A stretch of 40,858 bases of DNA from JAHWJR01 sp035942035 (GCA_035942035.1 DASZDK010000083.1:1-40858); one strand, 5' to 3'. Positions 1-9,142 are shown, counted from the stretch's first letter. A program made the numbers and translations. Notes: a model not told the origin generated them from the letters alone.

Positions 1-2
1 GG

Positions 3-791
3 GTGACCATTCGTGTCGGGGTGTTCGGAGCCGAGGGGCGCATGGGGCGCACGGTCTGCGCGGCCGTGCACGGCGACCCCGACCTCGAGCTGGTGGCCGC
101 CGTCGACCCCCACCACGCCGGTCTCGACCTGCGCCCGGTCACCGGCGTCGACGCCGACCTGCGCATCCTTCCCTCGGTCGAGGCGCTCGCCGGCCTCGAG
201 GTCGACGTGGTCGTCGACTTCACCTCGGCCGAGGCCGCTCGGGCCAACCTCCGGTGGTGCGCGGCTGCCGGTGTCCACGCCGTGGTGGGCACCACCGGGC
301 TCACCGACGACGATCTCGCCGTGCTGGAGTCGAGCTTCACCACGAGCAACTGCCTGGTGGCGCCCAACTTCGCCATCGGGGCGGTGCTGATGATGCGCCT
401 GGCCGAGCTGGCGGCGCCGTGGTTCTCGTCGGTGGAGATCGTGGAGGCCCACCACGAGGACAAGCGCGACGCCCCCTCCGGCACCGCCCTGCTCACCGCC
501 CGGCGCCTGGCGGACGCCTCGGACGAATGGGACGACGACCCCACGACCAACGCCGTGGTCGAGGGGGCGCGCGGCGGCAAGGGCCCCGGTGGCATCCCCA
601 TCCACGCCATCCGCCTGCGGGGGCTGGTCGCCCACCACCAGGTGCTGCTGGGCACCACCGGCCAGTCGCTGACCATCCGCCACGACTCCTACGACCGCAG
701 CTCGTTCATGCCTGGTGTGCTGCTGGCGGTGAAGGCCATCGCCGACCGTCCCGGGCTCACCGTCGGGCTCGACACCCTGCTGGATCTCTAG
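3..791 (+). CDS. dapB: 4-hydroxy-tetrahydrodipicolinate reductase (DapB)
   Basis: Cytosolic enzyme that reduces the DapA product with NAD(P)H in the diaminopimelate/lysine pathway. The 262-residue protein has the dinucleotide-binding loop GVFGAEGRMG at residues 6-15 and the family signature HHEDKRDAPSGTA at about 150-162, which carries the catalytic His and Lys. Length is normal for the family. The GTG start at nt 3 overlaps a TGA at nt 4-6 (GTGA), so it was probably translationally coupled to a gene lying outside the window. The 3' end overlaps the convergent DUF885 gene by 4 nt, leaving no room for a separate terminator. Confidence 0.97.
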   Translation: MTIRVGVFGAEGRMGRTVCAAVHGDPDLELVAAVDPHHAGLDLRPVTGVDADLRILPSVEALAGLEVDVVVDFTSAEAARANLRWCAAAGVHAVVGTTGLTDDDLAVLESSFTTSNCLVAPNFAIGAVLMMRLAELAAPWFSSVEIVEAHHEDKRDAPSGTALLTARRLADASDEWDDDPTTNAVVEGARGGKGPGGIPIHAIRLRGLVAHHQVLLGTTGQSLTIRHDSYDRSSFMPGVLLAVKAIADRPGLTVGLDTLLDL

Positions 792-2527
792 GACATCGAG
801 TCGGCCCAGCGGCGGACCTGGGCCTCCAGCACGCCGAGGGGCAGCGCTCCGTCACGCAGCACCACGTCGTGGAAGTCGCGGACGTCGAAGCGTTCTCCGA
901 GGTGATCGGCTGCCTCCGCCCGCAGTTCCCGCAGCTTCAGCTCGCCCAGCTTGTAGGCCAGGGCCTGGCCGGGCAGCACCAGGTAGCGGTCGATCTCCAC
1001 CACGACGTCGTGGTGGGGCGAAGCGGAGTGGCGCCCGAAGTACTCGATGGCCTGTTCCCGGCTCCATCCCAGGGCGTGCATGCCGGTGTCGACCACCAGG
1101 CGAACGGCCCGCAGCATCTCGGTGTCGAGGGCGCCGAAGCGCTGGTAGGGGTCCTGGTACATCCCCAGCTCGTGTCCCAGGCGCTCGCTGTAGAGCCCCC
1201 AGCCCTCGATGTAGGCGGTGAACATGCCCCGTCGGCGGAACTCGGGGACCTCCTCGAGCTCCTGGGCCAGGGAGATCTGGAAGTGGTGGCCGGGCACCGC
1301 CTCGTGGAGGCAGAGCGACTCCATGTTCCATGTCGGGCGGGAGGCCAGGGCGGAGGTGTTGACGAAGAACCGCCCCGGGCGTCCCCCCTCGAGGGATCCC
1401 TCGAGGTAGAAGGCGGCGGGCGCCGAGGCCGCCATCTCCGCCGGCACCGGCTCGACCCCGAAGGGCAGGCGGGGCAGCCGGCGGAACAGGCGCACCACCG
1501 CGGGGTCGATCCGCTTGGCGATGTCGCGGTAGGCGGCCAGCAGCGTCTCGGGGCGGTCGAAGAAGAAGCGGGGGTCGCTGCGGAGATGGTGGGCGAAGTC
1601 CTCGGCGGCACCGCGGTGGCCGGCGGCCTGCCGTGCCCGCTCGAGCTCCGAGCTGATGCGGGCGACCTCGGCCAGCCCGATCTCGTGCACCTCCTGCGGC
1701 GTGAGCTCGGTGGTGGTGTGGTGGCGGACCCGTTCCTCGTACCACTCCCGGCCCTCGGGCAGGTCGGCCAGGGCCGTGGTGGTGCGAGCGGCGGGGAGGT
1801 AGGTGGCCACCAGGTAGTCGTGGAGCCGGCGGAAGGCGGGGACGACCTCCGCCGCCACCAGTGCCTGCGCCTCCCGTCGGGCCCCGGCCATGTCGGCGGG
1901 GGGCAGGGACGGTGTCGCCTGTCGAAACGGTGCGAGCAGCGGGCTGGCCGCCGGGTCGTCCACCAGGTGGGCCTCCACCTGGGCGGGCACGCTCCGGAGG
2001 GTGACCTGGGGAGGGGTGACCCCGCGGGCCCGCCCCTGGTCGAGCAGCGCGATGGTCTGCTCGACGAGGAGAGGGACCGCCCCCAGCCGGGCCACGAGGT
2101 TGCCGAGGTGGGCGGGCGTGGAGGTCGGCATCGACCCGAGGAGCAGGCCCAGGTCGGTCTGGGGGCCCTCCAGCTGGGAGAGGGGCAGGTGCTCGGCGGG
2201 GAAGCGGGCCGCCTCCGCCTCGCTGCGCTGCTCCCAGGAGAAGACGTCGTAGCTCAGCTGATCACCCGGCTCGAGGGTGTCCCGGTTGATGGTGGCCAGT
2301 GCCCGCAGCGGGGCGCCGGCCTCCGCCCGTCGCCGAGCCACGGCCTCGAGCGACAGGTCGGGGAGGCGGTCGTCGAGCCCCGGCCAGCCGACGAAGGTGG
2401 CGACGTCGGGGCGCTCTTCCATGGCGTGGCGCCACACCAGGTCGAACAGGCCCTGCAGCCGCTCGGGATCGGGGCGCCGGCCCTTGGTGGCGGCGAGGTC
2501 GTCGAGGGCGGCGAGGTAGGCGCTCAC
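788..2527 (-). CDS. DUF885 family protein (probable zinc metallohydrolase)
   Basis: About 579 residues. The family is recognised from HEAVPGHHFQ (HE...H-type metal site) followed by the GWGLYSE block, both diagnostic of DUF885 proteins, which resemble gluzincin metallopeptidases. The substrate is unknown. I see no signal peptide in the chosen form, so it is probably cytosolic. The open frame runs further upstream, but the GTG at 2527 overlaps the stop of the DedA-like gene as GTGA, a sign of translational coupling. The upstream extension lies antisense-like over the partner gene and is rich in Arg/Pro, so I rejected it. The two genes form a minus-strand operon. Confidence 0.9.
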   Translation of the reverse strand: MSAYLAALDDLAATKGRRPDPERLQGLFDLVWRHAMEERPDVATFVGWPGLDDRLPDLSLEAVARRRAEAGAPLRALATINRDTLEPGDQLSYDVFSWEQRSEAEAARFPAEHLPLSQLEGPQTDLGLLLGSMPTSTPAHLGNLVARLGAVPLLVEQTIALLDQGRARGVTPPQVTLRSVPAQVEAHLVDDPAASPLLAPFRQATPSLPPADMAGARREAQALVAAEVVPAFRRLHDYLVATYLPAARTTTALADLPEGREWYEERVRHHTTTELTPQEVHEIGLAEVARISSELERARQAAGHRGAAEDFAHHLRSDPRFFFDRPETLLAAYRDIAKRIDPAVVRLFRRLPRLPFGVEPVPAEMAASAPAAFYLEGSLEGGRPGRFFVNTSALASRPTWNMESLCLHEAVPGHHFQISLAQELEEVPEFRRRGMFTAYIEGWGLYSERLGHELGMYQDPYQRFGALDTEMLRAVRLVVDTGMHALGWSREQAIEYFGRHSASPHHDVVVEIDRYLVLPGQALAYKLGELKLRELRAEAADHLGERFDVRDFHDVVLRDGALPLGVLEAQVRRWADSMS

Positions 2528-3246
2528 CGGCGGTCGTCTGAGGGGGCCGGCCCGTCGCCGGTGGTCGGCCCCTGCCCGGTGGCCTCGATCTCCGCCTCCA
2601 GCTCGGCCTCGATCTGCGAAGGTGGCCGGGCCGTGCCGGCGTCGCCCTTCTTGCGGGACTGGAGGGCCACGACCAGGAACGACAGCCCGATCAGCCACCA
2701 CTGGTAGCGCTGGATGAACCCGAGCACGGCGAAGAGCTCGTCTTTGAATGTCTCGCCGAGCAACCGGAACAGCAGCAGCCGCCCGAGGGTTCCGGTGACG
2801 TTGAGGGCGACGAAGCGCCGCACGGACATGCCGGCGGCTCCGGCCAGCAGGCACATGTAACCGCTCGGCGCCAGCAGCACGATGACCGACCCGAAGCGGG
2901 CGAAGAAGCGCTCGACCCCGGCGATGAAGCCCGTGTCGCCGAGCTTGCGCTCGGCCCAGCGCAACGCTCCCTCCCCGTACTGCACGCCCAACAGGTAGAA
3001 GAGCGGGTCGGTGAGCACCAGCCGGGTGAAGCCCACGACCAGGAAGGGCACGGCGTCGACCTGGGGCGAGGCCAGGAGGAGGTAGCGGTTCCTCGGGTTG
3101 AAGAACATCTGCAGCAGCGGGCGCTCGTTGATGAGCCCCGGGCCGATGACGTCGGCGATCATGCTGACCACGCTGAGGATGGCGATGGGCGTCACCAGCA
3201 CGGGCAGCGGGATCCGCCGCCCGCCTCCCGCCACCTGCTCCGACAT
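2524..3246 (-). CDS. DedA/VTT-like integral membrane protein
   Basis: A 240-residue polytopic membrane protein. Hydrophobic segments lie near residues 15-35, 60-85, 115-140 and 180-200. The stretch APSGYMCLLAGAAGMSVRRF followed by N-x-x-G resembles the re-entrant loop core of the DedA/VTT (SNARE-associated) family, which includes undecaprenyl-phosphate and other lipid flippases. The C-terminal 40 residues are acidic and disordered. The ATG at 3246 lies 7 nt downstream of a TAGGCT -10 element, so the transcript is probably leaderless. It heads a two-gene unit with the DUF885 hydrolase. The family call is moderate because the sequence is divergent. Confidence 0.7.
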   Translation of the reverse strand: MSEQVAGGGRRIPLPVLVTPIAILSVVSMIADVIGPGLINERPLLQMFFNPRNRYLLLASPQVDAVPFLVVGFTRLVLTDPLFYLLGVQYGEGALRWAERKLGDTGFIAGVERFFARFGSVIVLLAPSGYMCLLAGAAGMSVRRFVALNVTGTLGRLLLFRLLGETFKDELFAVLGFIQRYQWWLIGLSFLVVALQSRKKGDAGTARPPSQIEAELEAEIEATGQGPTTGDGPAPSDDRR

Positions 3247-3253
3247 CCGGTCG

Positions 3254-3259
3254 AGCCTA
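3254..3259 (-). promoter_or_regulatory. -10 element of the DedA-like gene (leaderless)
   Basis: On the minus strand this reads TAGGCT, followed by 7 nt and then the ATG at 3246. That spacing puts the transcription start at or next to the start codon. It sits back to back with the +-strand element at 3330-3335. Confidence 0.6.
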
Positions 3260-3329
3260 CGGCTCCTCCAAGCGTGGCAGCGCGCTGCCGTCGCCCGCCG
3301 GGCAAGGCGGGCGGGCAGAGGTCGGGGAT

Positions 3330-3335
3330 TAAGGT
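3330..3335 (+). promoter_or_regulatory. -10 element of the winged-helix gene (leaderless)
   Basis: TAAGGT followed by 6 nt and the GTG at 3342. It fits the actinobacterial TANNNT consensus with transcription starting at the start codon. There is no Shine-Dalgarno sequence upstream of this GTG. Confidence 0.6.
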
Positions 3336-3341
3336 GCGGCC

Positions 3342-3980
3342 GTGCCGTACCCGTCCGACCCCCGGCTGGTGGTCCTCCACGCCCTCGGCGTCAAGGGCGT
3401 GAGCAGCGTCGACGTGGTGGTCAGCGCCACCGGGCTGGTGGCCAGCGAATTCGTCGCCCTGCTGGAGGAACTGCGGGAGGCGGGCTCGGTCGAGCACCGG
3501 GCGGGCACGCCGGCGGGCTGGTCGCTGACCCCGGTGGGGCGCAAGGAACGCGACGCCCTCCTGGCCGAGGAGCTGGACCTCGCCGGCGCCCGGACCGCGG
3601 TGGAATCCGCCTACCATCGGTTCTTGCCGATCAACGCCGAGCTGCTCACCACCTGCACCGCCTGGCAGCTCCGTGAGGACGCCGGCGGCGAGCCCGTGGC
3701 CAACGACCACGCCGACGCCGACTACGACACCGCCGTGGTGCGAAGGCTGGCCGATCTCGACGCCCGTTCCCGGCCCGTGCTGGCCGACCTGGCCGCCGCC
3801 CTGGCCCGCTTCGGCGCCTACCGCCCCCGGCTCGACCACGCCGTGCAGCGGGTGGTGGCGGGGGAGCGCGACTGGTTCACCCGTCCCCTGATCGACAGCT
3901 ACCACACCGTGTGGTTCGAGTTGCACCAGGACCTGCTCGACACCTTGAGCGTCGAGCGCGACAGTGAGGAGCAACGGTAG
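3342..3980 (+). CDS. Winged-helix (MarR-like) transcription factor-type protein
   Basis: 212 residues. Residues 5-75 look like a winged helix-turn-helix: a helix (VVLHALGVKG), a TGLVASEFVALLEEL recognition-type helix and a wing ending TPVGRKERDALL. Residues 80-205 are helical and contain a conserved-looking DYDTAVVRRL segment; this part could be a ligand or dimerisation domain. I do not recognise a named family. The GTG start is chosen because a -10 element ends 6 nt before it. The gene ends 2 nt before dapA and probably shares its transcript, so it could regulate the lysine genes, but nothing in the sequence proves that. Confidence 0.75.
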   Translation: MPYPSDPRLVVLHALGVKGVSSVDVVVSATGLVASEFVALLEELREAGSVEHRAGTPAGWSLTPVGRKERDALLAEELDLAGARTAVESAYHRFLPINAELLTTCTAWQLREDAGGEPVANDHADADYDTAVVRRLADLDARSRPVLADLAAALARFGAYRPRLDHAVQRVVAGERDWFTRPLIDSYHTVWFELHQDLLDTLSVERDSEEQR

Positions 3981-3982
3981 CG

Positions 3983-4864
3983 ATGGCCCGCTTCGGTCCC
4001 GTCGTGACCGCCATGGTGACGCCCTTCGACGACGATCTCGGGGTCGACTACGACGCCGCCGCCGCCCTGGCCCGGTGGCTCGCCGATCACGGCAGCACCG
4101 GCCTGGTGCTGGCCGGGACCACCGGCGAAAGTCCCACGCTGACCGACGACGAGAAGCTGGAGCTGTTCCGCACCGTGGCCGAGGCGGTGACCGTCCCCGT
4201 CATCGCCGGCACGGGCAGCGCCGACACCCGGCACACGGTCGAGCTCACCCGGGCGGCATCGGCCACCGGTGTGGCCGGCGTGCTCGTCGTCTGCCCCTAC
4301 TACAGCCGCCCCTCGCAGGCGGGCATCGAGGGCCACTTCCGGGCGGTGGCATCGGTCACCCGGCTGCCGGTCGTGATGTACGACATCCCCGGGCGCACCG
4401 GACGCAAGGTGGCCACCGACACGCTGCTCACCCTGGCCGGTGACGTCCCCAACATCGTCGCGGTCAAGGACGCCGGCGGCAGCGTGGCCGAGTCGGCCCG
4501 CCTGTTGGCGGCGGCACCTGATCACTTCGAGCTCTACAGCGGCGACGACGCCCTCACCCTGCCCCTGCTCTCGGTGGGTGCGGTGGGGATCGTGGGGGTG
4601 GCCACCCACTGGGCCGGCGAGGAGATGGCCGCCCTCGTGACCGCCTTCCAGGCCGGCGACGTGGCCGGCGCCCGCGCCACCAACCGGCGACTGCTGTCCA
4701 GCTTCGCCTTCGAGACGAGCGAGACAGCGCCCAACCCGCTGCCGGCCAAGGCCATGATGCGGGTGCTGGGCCTCGACGTCGGCCCTTGCCGCCCACCGCT
4801 CGGCCCCCCACCCGACGACCTCGAATCCCGTGCCCGAAAGGTGTTGTCCGAGCTCCATGGCTAA
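3983..4864 (+). CDS. dapA: 4-hydroxy-tetrahydrodipicolinate synthase (DapA)
   Basis: Condenses pyruvate with aspartate semialdehyde, the first committed step to diaminopimelate and lysine. It is a 293-residue TIM barrel of the NAL/DHDPS family with the normal length. GTTGESPTL (Thr-Thr dyad near residues 44-46), Tyr133 in VMYDIPGRTG and the Schiff-base Lys162 in VAVKDAGG are all present. The start is the ATG 2 nt after the preceding stop. The 3' end overlaps rnj by 8 nt, so dapA and rnj are one transcriptional unit, as in Mycobacterium. Confidence 0.97.
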   Translation: MARFGPVVTAMVTPFDDDLGVDYDAAAALARWLADHGSTGLVLAGTTGESPTLTDDEKLELFRTVAEAVTVPVIAGTGSADTRHTVELTRAASATGVAGVLVVCPYYSRPSQAGIEGHFRAVASVTRLPVVMYDIPGRTGRKVATDTLLTLAGDVPNIVAVKDAGGSVAESARLLAAAPDHFELYSGDDALTLPLLSVGAVGIVGVATHWAGEEMAALVTAFQAGDVAGARATNRRLLSSFAFETSETAPNPLPAKAMMRVLGLDVGPCRPPLGPPPDDLESRARKVLSELHG

Positions 4865-6509
4865 CCCTGTGCGCATCACCTTCCTCGGAGGGCTCGGTGA
4901 GATCGGCCGCAACTGCGCCGCCTTCGAGCTCGACGGCCGCATCGTCCTGCTCGACTGCGGGCTCATGTTTCCCGAGAGCGACATGCTCGGCATCGACCTG
5001 GTGCTCCCCGACTTCACCTGGCTGCGGGAGAACGCCGACCGGATCGAGGCCTGCGTGCTCAGCCACGGGCACGAGGACCACGTAGGGGCGCTGGCCTTCC
5101 TGCTGCGCGAGCTCTCCTTTCCCGTCTACGGGTCCGAGCTGACCCTCGGGCTGGCCCGCAACCGCATCGAGGAGGCCGGCTTGCTCGGGCGCACCGACCT
5201 CATTGCCGTGGAGGACGGCGAGCGCCGCCGCATCGGGCCTTTCGACGTCGAGTTCATCCCTGTCACCCACTCGGTGCCCGACGGATTCGCCACCGCCTGG
5301 CACACCCCCCAGGGCGTGATCATGCACAGCGGCGACTGGAAGCTCGACCTCACCCCGGTCGACGGGCGCACCACCGACCTGGCTCGCATGGGCGCCATCG
5401 CCGTCGAGTCCGGCATCCGCCTGCTGCTGAGCGACTCGACCAACGCCGAGGAGTGCGGTCACACCCGCTCCGAGCGCTCGGTGGGTGAGTCGCTGCGGGC
5501 GCTGTTCGCCGCCGCCAAGGGCCAGCGGATCATCACCGCCTGCTTCGCCAGCCACATCCACCGCATCCAGCAGATCGCCGACGTGGCCATCGCCGACGGT
5601 CGAGTGGTGGCCACCCTGGGCCTGTCGATGAAGAAGAACCTGCGCCTGGCGCGGGACATGGGACGGTTGCGCATCCCCGACGACAAGCTCTGGGACATCG
5701 CCGAGATCGGCGACGTGGCCCCCGAGAACCTGTGCGTCATCTCCACCGGTTCCCAGGGCGAGCCGCTCTCCGCACTGTCGAGGATGGCGGCCAACGAGAA
5801 CAAATGGCTGAAGGTCGGGCCGGGCGACACCGTCATCCTCAGCTCCCACCCCATTCCCGGCAACGAGTCGGACGTGAGCCGGGTGATCGACGGCCTCCAC
5901 CGCCTGGGCGCCGACGTCATCCACTCCGGCCTCGCCGACGTCCACGTCACCGGCCACGCCATGCAGGAGGAGCTCAAGACCCTCCTGTCCATCACTGATC
6001 CGGAGTGGCTCGTGCCGGTGCACGGCGAGTACCGCCACATGGTCCACCACGGCCGCTTGGCCGTCTCGGTGGGTCTCGACGAGGACGACGTGGTGCTGTG
6101 CCGGGACGGTGACCAGATCGAGCTGGGCGACGACGGCGTCACCAAGGTGGGCGAGGTGCCGGCCGGCTACCTCTACGTCGACGGCGTGGTGGGTGACGTG
6201 GGCCACGGGGTGCTGCGCGACCGGCGGGTGCTGGCCGAGGAGGGCGTGGTGGTGGTCATCGTGACCGTCGACGTGACCTCCGGCGAGGTCATCGCCGGCC
6301 CCGAGATCGTGACCCGCGGCTGGGTCCACGCGCCCGAGGCCGAGGACCTCATCGAGGAGGCGCGCCAGCGGGTCATCGAGTCCATCGAGGACGCCGACGA
6401 CACCGACCTGGACACGCTCAAGCGCCACGCCCGCAAGGCCCTCGGTTCCTTCGTCCACGAGCGCACCCGGCGCCGGCCCATGATCGTCCCGGTGATCATG
6501 GAGGCCTGA
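4857..6509 (+). CDS. rnj: Ribonuclease J
   Basis: About 550 residues. It is an exo/endoribonuclease of the metallo-beta-lactamase/beta-CASP family acting in mRNA decay and rRNA maturation. The zinc motif HGHEDH is at residues 70-75, MHSGDWKLD follows near 160, and PVHGEYRH lies in the beta-CASP/C-terminal part. The C-terminal ~100 residues form the usual RNase J C-domain. I placed the start at the ATG overlapping the end of dapA, because MANPVRITFLGGLGEIGRN is the typical family N-terminus; nine upstream in-frame residues are not family-like. Confidence 0.96.
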   Translation: MANPVRITFLGGLGEIGRNCAAFELDGRIVLLDCGLMFPESDMLGIDLVLPDFTWLRENADRIEACVLSHGHEDHVGALAFLLRELSFPVYGSELTLGLARNRIEEAGLLGRTDLIAVEDGERRRIGPFDVEFIPVTHSVPDGFATAWHTPQGVIMHSGDWKLDLTPVDGRTTDLARMGAIAVESGIRLLLSDSTNAEECGHTRSERSVGESLRALFAAAKGQRIITACFASHIHRIQQIADVAIADGRVVATLGLSMKKNLRLARDMGRLRIPDDKLWDIAEIGDVAPENLCVISTGSQGEPLSALSRMAANENKWLKVGPGDTVILSSHPIPGNESDVSRVIDGLHRLGADVIHSGLADVHVTGHAMQEELKTLLSITDPEWLVPVHGEYRHMVHHGRLAVSVGLDEDDVVLCRDGDQIELGDDGVTKVGEVPAGYLYVDGVVGDVGHGVLRDRRVLAEEGVVVVIVTVDVTSGEVIAGPEIVTRGWVHAPEAEDLIEEARQRVIESIEDADDTDLDTLKRHARKALGSFVHERTRRRPMIVPVIMEA

Positions 6510-6541
6510 CAGGCTCGCTGCGCTCGCCGGGAGGCCAGGGT

Positions 6542-6556
6542 GCCGCCTGCGGCGGC
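6542..6556. terminator. GC stem-loop between rnj and ftsK
   Basis: A perfect inverted repeat GCCGCC-TGC-GGCGGC lies about 33 nt after the rnj stop. No T-run follows, so it is either a weak or factor-assisted terminator or an mRNA 3'-end stabiliser. Confidence 0.35.
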
Positions 6557-6622
6557 GCTCATCGCCGTTCCGGCAGGAGGGAGGCTCGCTTCCTCGTCCC
6601 CCTGCCGCGGTGTTGCTGGTGT

Positions 6623-6628
6623 TAGCGT
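6623..6628 (+). promoter_or_regulatory. Probable -10 element of ftsK
   Basis: TAGCGT lies 10 nt before the GTG chosen as the ftsK start. The transcript would have only a 3-4 nt leader. No Shine-Dalgarno sequence is visible. Confidence 0.45.
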
Positions 6629-6638
6629 TGTTGCCACT

Positions 6639-8999
6639 GTGGCATCTACGACCCGCACCCGGTCGGCTCGCAAGAAGGGCCGCAACCAGGGCCGCAAGCA
6701 GGCGGGGAACCGGCCCGGAGGCGCACGCCCGAAGTCCACGGGTACCAAGCGCACGGCCAACGGCCCCGGGCCCGTCTCGCGGCTTCTGGCCGGGCGCGCC
6801 GACGTGTGGGGGGCGCTGCTGGTGGTGGCGGGCGTGCTCGCCGCCCTCGGCACCTACGCCGGCCTGACGGGCCCGTGGGGTCGCCGGCTCGACGGCGCGG
6901 CCGGCGCGGTGACGGGCATCGCCCGCTACGCCCTCCCCCCCGTCCTGGTCTGGCTCGGTGCCCGCCTGGTGAGCGGCCGCACCCGCGACGGCACCCGCCG
7001 GGTCGCCGCCGGCCTGGGCCTGCTGCTCGTGGCCGGGATGGGTCTGGCCTCGCTGGTGTCGGGCGATGCCGGCGGCGCCGTGGGCCGGGCGGTGAGCGGC
7101 CCCTTGCAGGACGCCTTGTCGCCGTGGGGTGCCGGCGTGGTCCTGGCCTCTCTCGCCGCCGCCGCCGTGCTGCTGGCCACGGACACGTCGGTGGGCGCAG
7201 CGGCGACCCGCGTGGCCGCGGCCGCCAAGCGTGTGGGCGGCGCCACCCGTCCCGCCATCGACAAGCTCCGTGCCGGCGTCCACTCGCTGGGCTCGCTGAG
7301 CTCGGGCCCGCCGGGCGACGGCTTTGAGCACGACCCCACGCTGGCGTCACCCCAGTCGTCGCCGGACCCGTTCGAGGGAGCCGACGCTTCCGACGGTCCT
7401 GACGGCCCCGACGTCACCGGTCCCTTGAGCGTGGCCACGGCGGCCGAGCCACCCGCGGACGAGGCCGAAGGCGTCGACATCGTCCCGGCGCCGGCGGGCG
7501 ACCAGGGCGCCTGGAAGCTCCCGCCCCTGTCGCTGCTGGCCCGCAGCGCCGCCCAGGAGATCGACGAGCGGATGGTCGAGCAGGCGGGACGCACGCTCGA
7601 GCGGGCGCTGGCCGCCCACGGCGTGGAGACCCGCCTGGCGGGCATGACCGTGGGCCCCACCGTCACCCGCTACGAGCTCGAGCTCGGCCCCGGCGTGAAG
7701 GTCGCCCGGGTCACCTCGCTCAACCGGGACATCGCCTACGCCATGGCCTCGCCCGACGTGCGCATCCTGGCGCCCATCCCCGGGCGCTCGGCCATCGGCG
7801 TCGAGGTCCCCAACCAGAACCGGCAGCTGGTGGCGGTGGGGGACATCCTGTCCAGCGGCGAGGCCGCCCGGGCAGCGCACCCCTGCGAGGTGGCGCTGGG
7901 ACGCGACATCAGCGGACGGGCGGTGATGGCCAACCTGGCCGAGATGCCCCACATCCTCATCGCCGGGGCCACCGGGGCGGGGAAGTCGAGCTGTCTCAAC
8001 AGCCTCATCACCTCGCTGCTGATGCGCACCACCCCCGACCAGCTGCGGCTGATCCTGGTCGACCCCAAGCGGGTGGAGCTGGGCCAGTACAACGGACTCC
8101 CCCACCTGCTCACCCCCGTGGTGGTCAGCCCCAAGAAGGCGGCCAACGCTCTCTCATGGGCGGTCAAGGAGATGGAGCGCCGCTACGACCTGCTGTCGGA
8201 GGTCGGGGTCCGCGACGTCACCGGCTACAACGCCGCCTTCGACCGCGGCGACCTGCGGACCGAGCCCCGGGCCGAGGGCGTCGACGACCCGGCGGAACGG
8301 CTGCACACCCGCCTGCCCTTCGTCGTGATCGTGGTCGACGAGCTCAACGACCTGATGATGGTGGCGGCGCGCGACGTCGAGGAGTCGATCTGCCGGATCG
8401 CCCAGATGGCCCGGGCAGTGGGCATCCACCTGGTCATCGCCACCCAGCGTCCGTCGGTCAACGTCATCACCGGGGTGATCAAGGCCAACATCCCCGCCCG
8501 CCTGGCCTTCGCCGTGTCCAGCCTGGCCGACAGCCGGGTGATCCTCGACCAGGCCGGCGCCGAGCGGCTGGTGGGCCAGGGCGACATGCTGCTGCTGGGC
8601 GCCGCCTCGTCGACGCCGCGGCGCATCCAGGGGGCGTGGGTGGGCGAGGACGAGGTGGCCAAGGTGGTGGCCCACTGGCGCCGCCAGTCGCCCTCGGTGT
8701 CGTACACGCCTGGGGTCGAGGGCACCGACGAGCTGCTCGCCTCGGGCACCGACTCCGGGCCGGCCGGTGACGACGACGACCTGTGCCGGGCGGCCATGGA
8801 GCTGATCGTGCGCTCGCAGCTCGGTTCCACCTCCATGCTGCAGCGCAAGCTGCGGGTGGGCTTCGCCCGGGCCGGCCGCCTGATGGACCTGCTCGAGCAG
8901 CGCGGCGTGGTCGGACCGTCCACCGGCTCCAAGGCCCGGGACGTGCTGATGACCCCCGAGGAGCTCGACGAGCTCCTGGCCGGTAGCGACGCTTCCTGA
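6639..8999 (+). CDS. ftsK: DNA translocase FtsK/SpoIIIE
   Basis: About 786 residues. It is a septal motor that pumps chromosome ends and helps XerCD dimer resolution. A basic N-terminus precedes four transmembrane segments (about residues 45-65, 90-105, 120-140 and 165-185). A Pro/Asp-rich linker (to about 290) is followed by the motor. Walker A is GATGAGKSS at about 443-451 and DPKRVEL follows. The C-terminal ~65 residues match the gamma winged-helix domain that reads KOPS sites. I chose the GTG at 6639 because a -10 element ends 10 nt upstream; the 33 upstream in-frame residues are low-complexity and overlap the intergenic hairpin. Confidence 0.95.
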   Translation: MASTTRTRSARKKGRNQGRKQAGNRPGGARPKSTGTKRTANGPGPVSRLLAGRADVWGALLVVAGVLAALGTYAGLTGPWGRRLDGAAGAVTGIARYALPPVLVWLGARLVSGRTRDGTRRVAAGLGLLLVAGMGLASLVSGDAGGAVGRAVSGPLQDALSPWGAGVVLASLAAAAVLLATDTSVGAAATRVAAAAKRVGGATRPAIDKLRAGVHSLGSLSSGPPGDGFEHDPTLASPQSSPDPFEGADASDGPDGPDVTGPLSVATAAEPPADEAEGVDIVPAPAGDQGAWKLPPLSLLARSAAQEIDERMVEQAGRTLERALAAHGVETRLAGMTVGPTVTRYELELGPGVKVARVTSLNRDIAYAMASPDVRILAPIPGRSAIGVEVPNQNRQLVAVGDILSSGEAARAAHPCEVALGRDISGRAVMANLAEMPHILIAGATGAGKSSCLNSLITSLLMRTTPDQLRLILVDPKRVELGQYNGLPHLLTPVVVSPKKAANALSWAVKEMERRYDLLSEVGVRDVTGYNAAFDRGDLRTEPRAEGVDDPAERLHTRLPFVVIVVDELNDLMMVAARDVEESICRIAQMARAVGIHLVIATQRPSVNVITGVIKANIPARLAFAVSSLADSRVILDQAGAERLVGQGDMLLLGAASSTPRRIQGAWVGEDEVAKVVAHWRRQSPSVSYTPGVEGTDELLASGTDSGPAGDDDDLCRAAMELIVRSQLGSTSMLQRKLRVGFARAGRLMDLLEQRGVVGPSTGSKARDVLMTPEELDELLAGSDAS

Positions 9000-9024
9000 G
9001 GGGGCCGTTCCCCGCTGCGGCGGG

Positions 9025-9142
9025 TAGGGTCGCCGCCGGCGTGCCGGGAAGCCTGGTCGGCGAGATGCCACGTCGATCCCGGACAGGAGCCCGTTCGATG
9101 ACCGCCGCCGCCCACCACCCCGCCTCGGGGCCGGCCACCTGA
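9025..9142 (+). promoter_or_regulatory. Promoter and structured leader of the mrp operon, class unassigned
   Basis: A TAGGGT -10 element at 9025-9030 would start RNA near 9037. The leader can form an outer stem CCGGGA (9044-9049) with TCCCGG (9077-9082) enclosing a GGC/GCC hairpin. A GGAG ribosome site at 9086-9089 comes next, then a short ORF (9098-9142). Two more hairpins follow, CCCCG-CCT-CGGGG and GCCGGC-N7-GCCGGC; the second spans the short-ORF stop and ends about 7 nt before the mrpA GTG. The arrangement suggests riboswitch- or attenuation-like control of mrpA, which itself lacks a clear ribosome site. I cannot match it to a known riboswitch family by eye. Confidence 0.45.
9098..9142 (+). 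CDS. Possible 14-residue leader peptide upstream of mrpA
   Basis: ATG preceded at 8 nt by GGAG. It encodes MTAAAHHPASGPAT and stops 12 nt before the mrpA GTG. Its stop lies inside a GC hairpin, so translation could open or close the mrpA start region. The ORF is too short for codon evidence and may be chance. Confidence 0.3.
   Translation: MTAAAHHPASGPAT

Noticed and set aside
254..2707. Long +-strand ORF (817 codons) opposite the DUF885 gene, and similar very long frames at 4554-7331 and 8225-11164 (minus) and 9244-12000 (plus, upstream part)
   Set aside because: They are high-GC shadows: no family motifs, Arg/Gly/His/Pro-rich composition, and they overlap genes with clear catalytic motifs. 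Only the last ~176 codons of the 9244-12000 frame are real (mrpB).
6510..6538. GCTCGCTGCGCTCGC direct repeat as a REP-type element
   Set aside because: Only one copy was noticed in this window, so a dispersed-repeat claim cannot be supported here.
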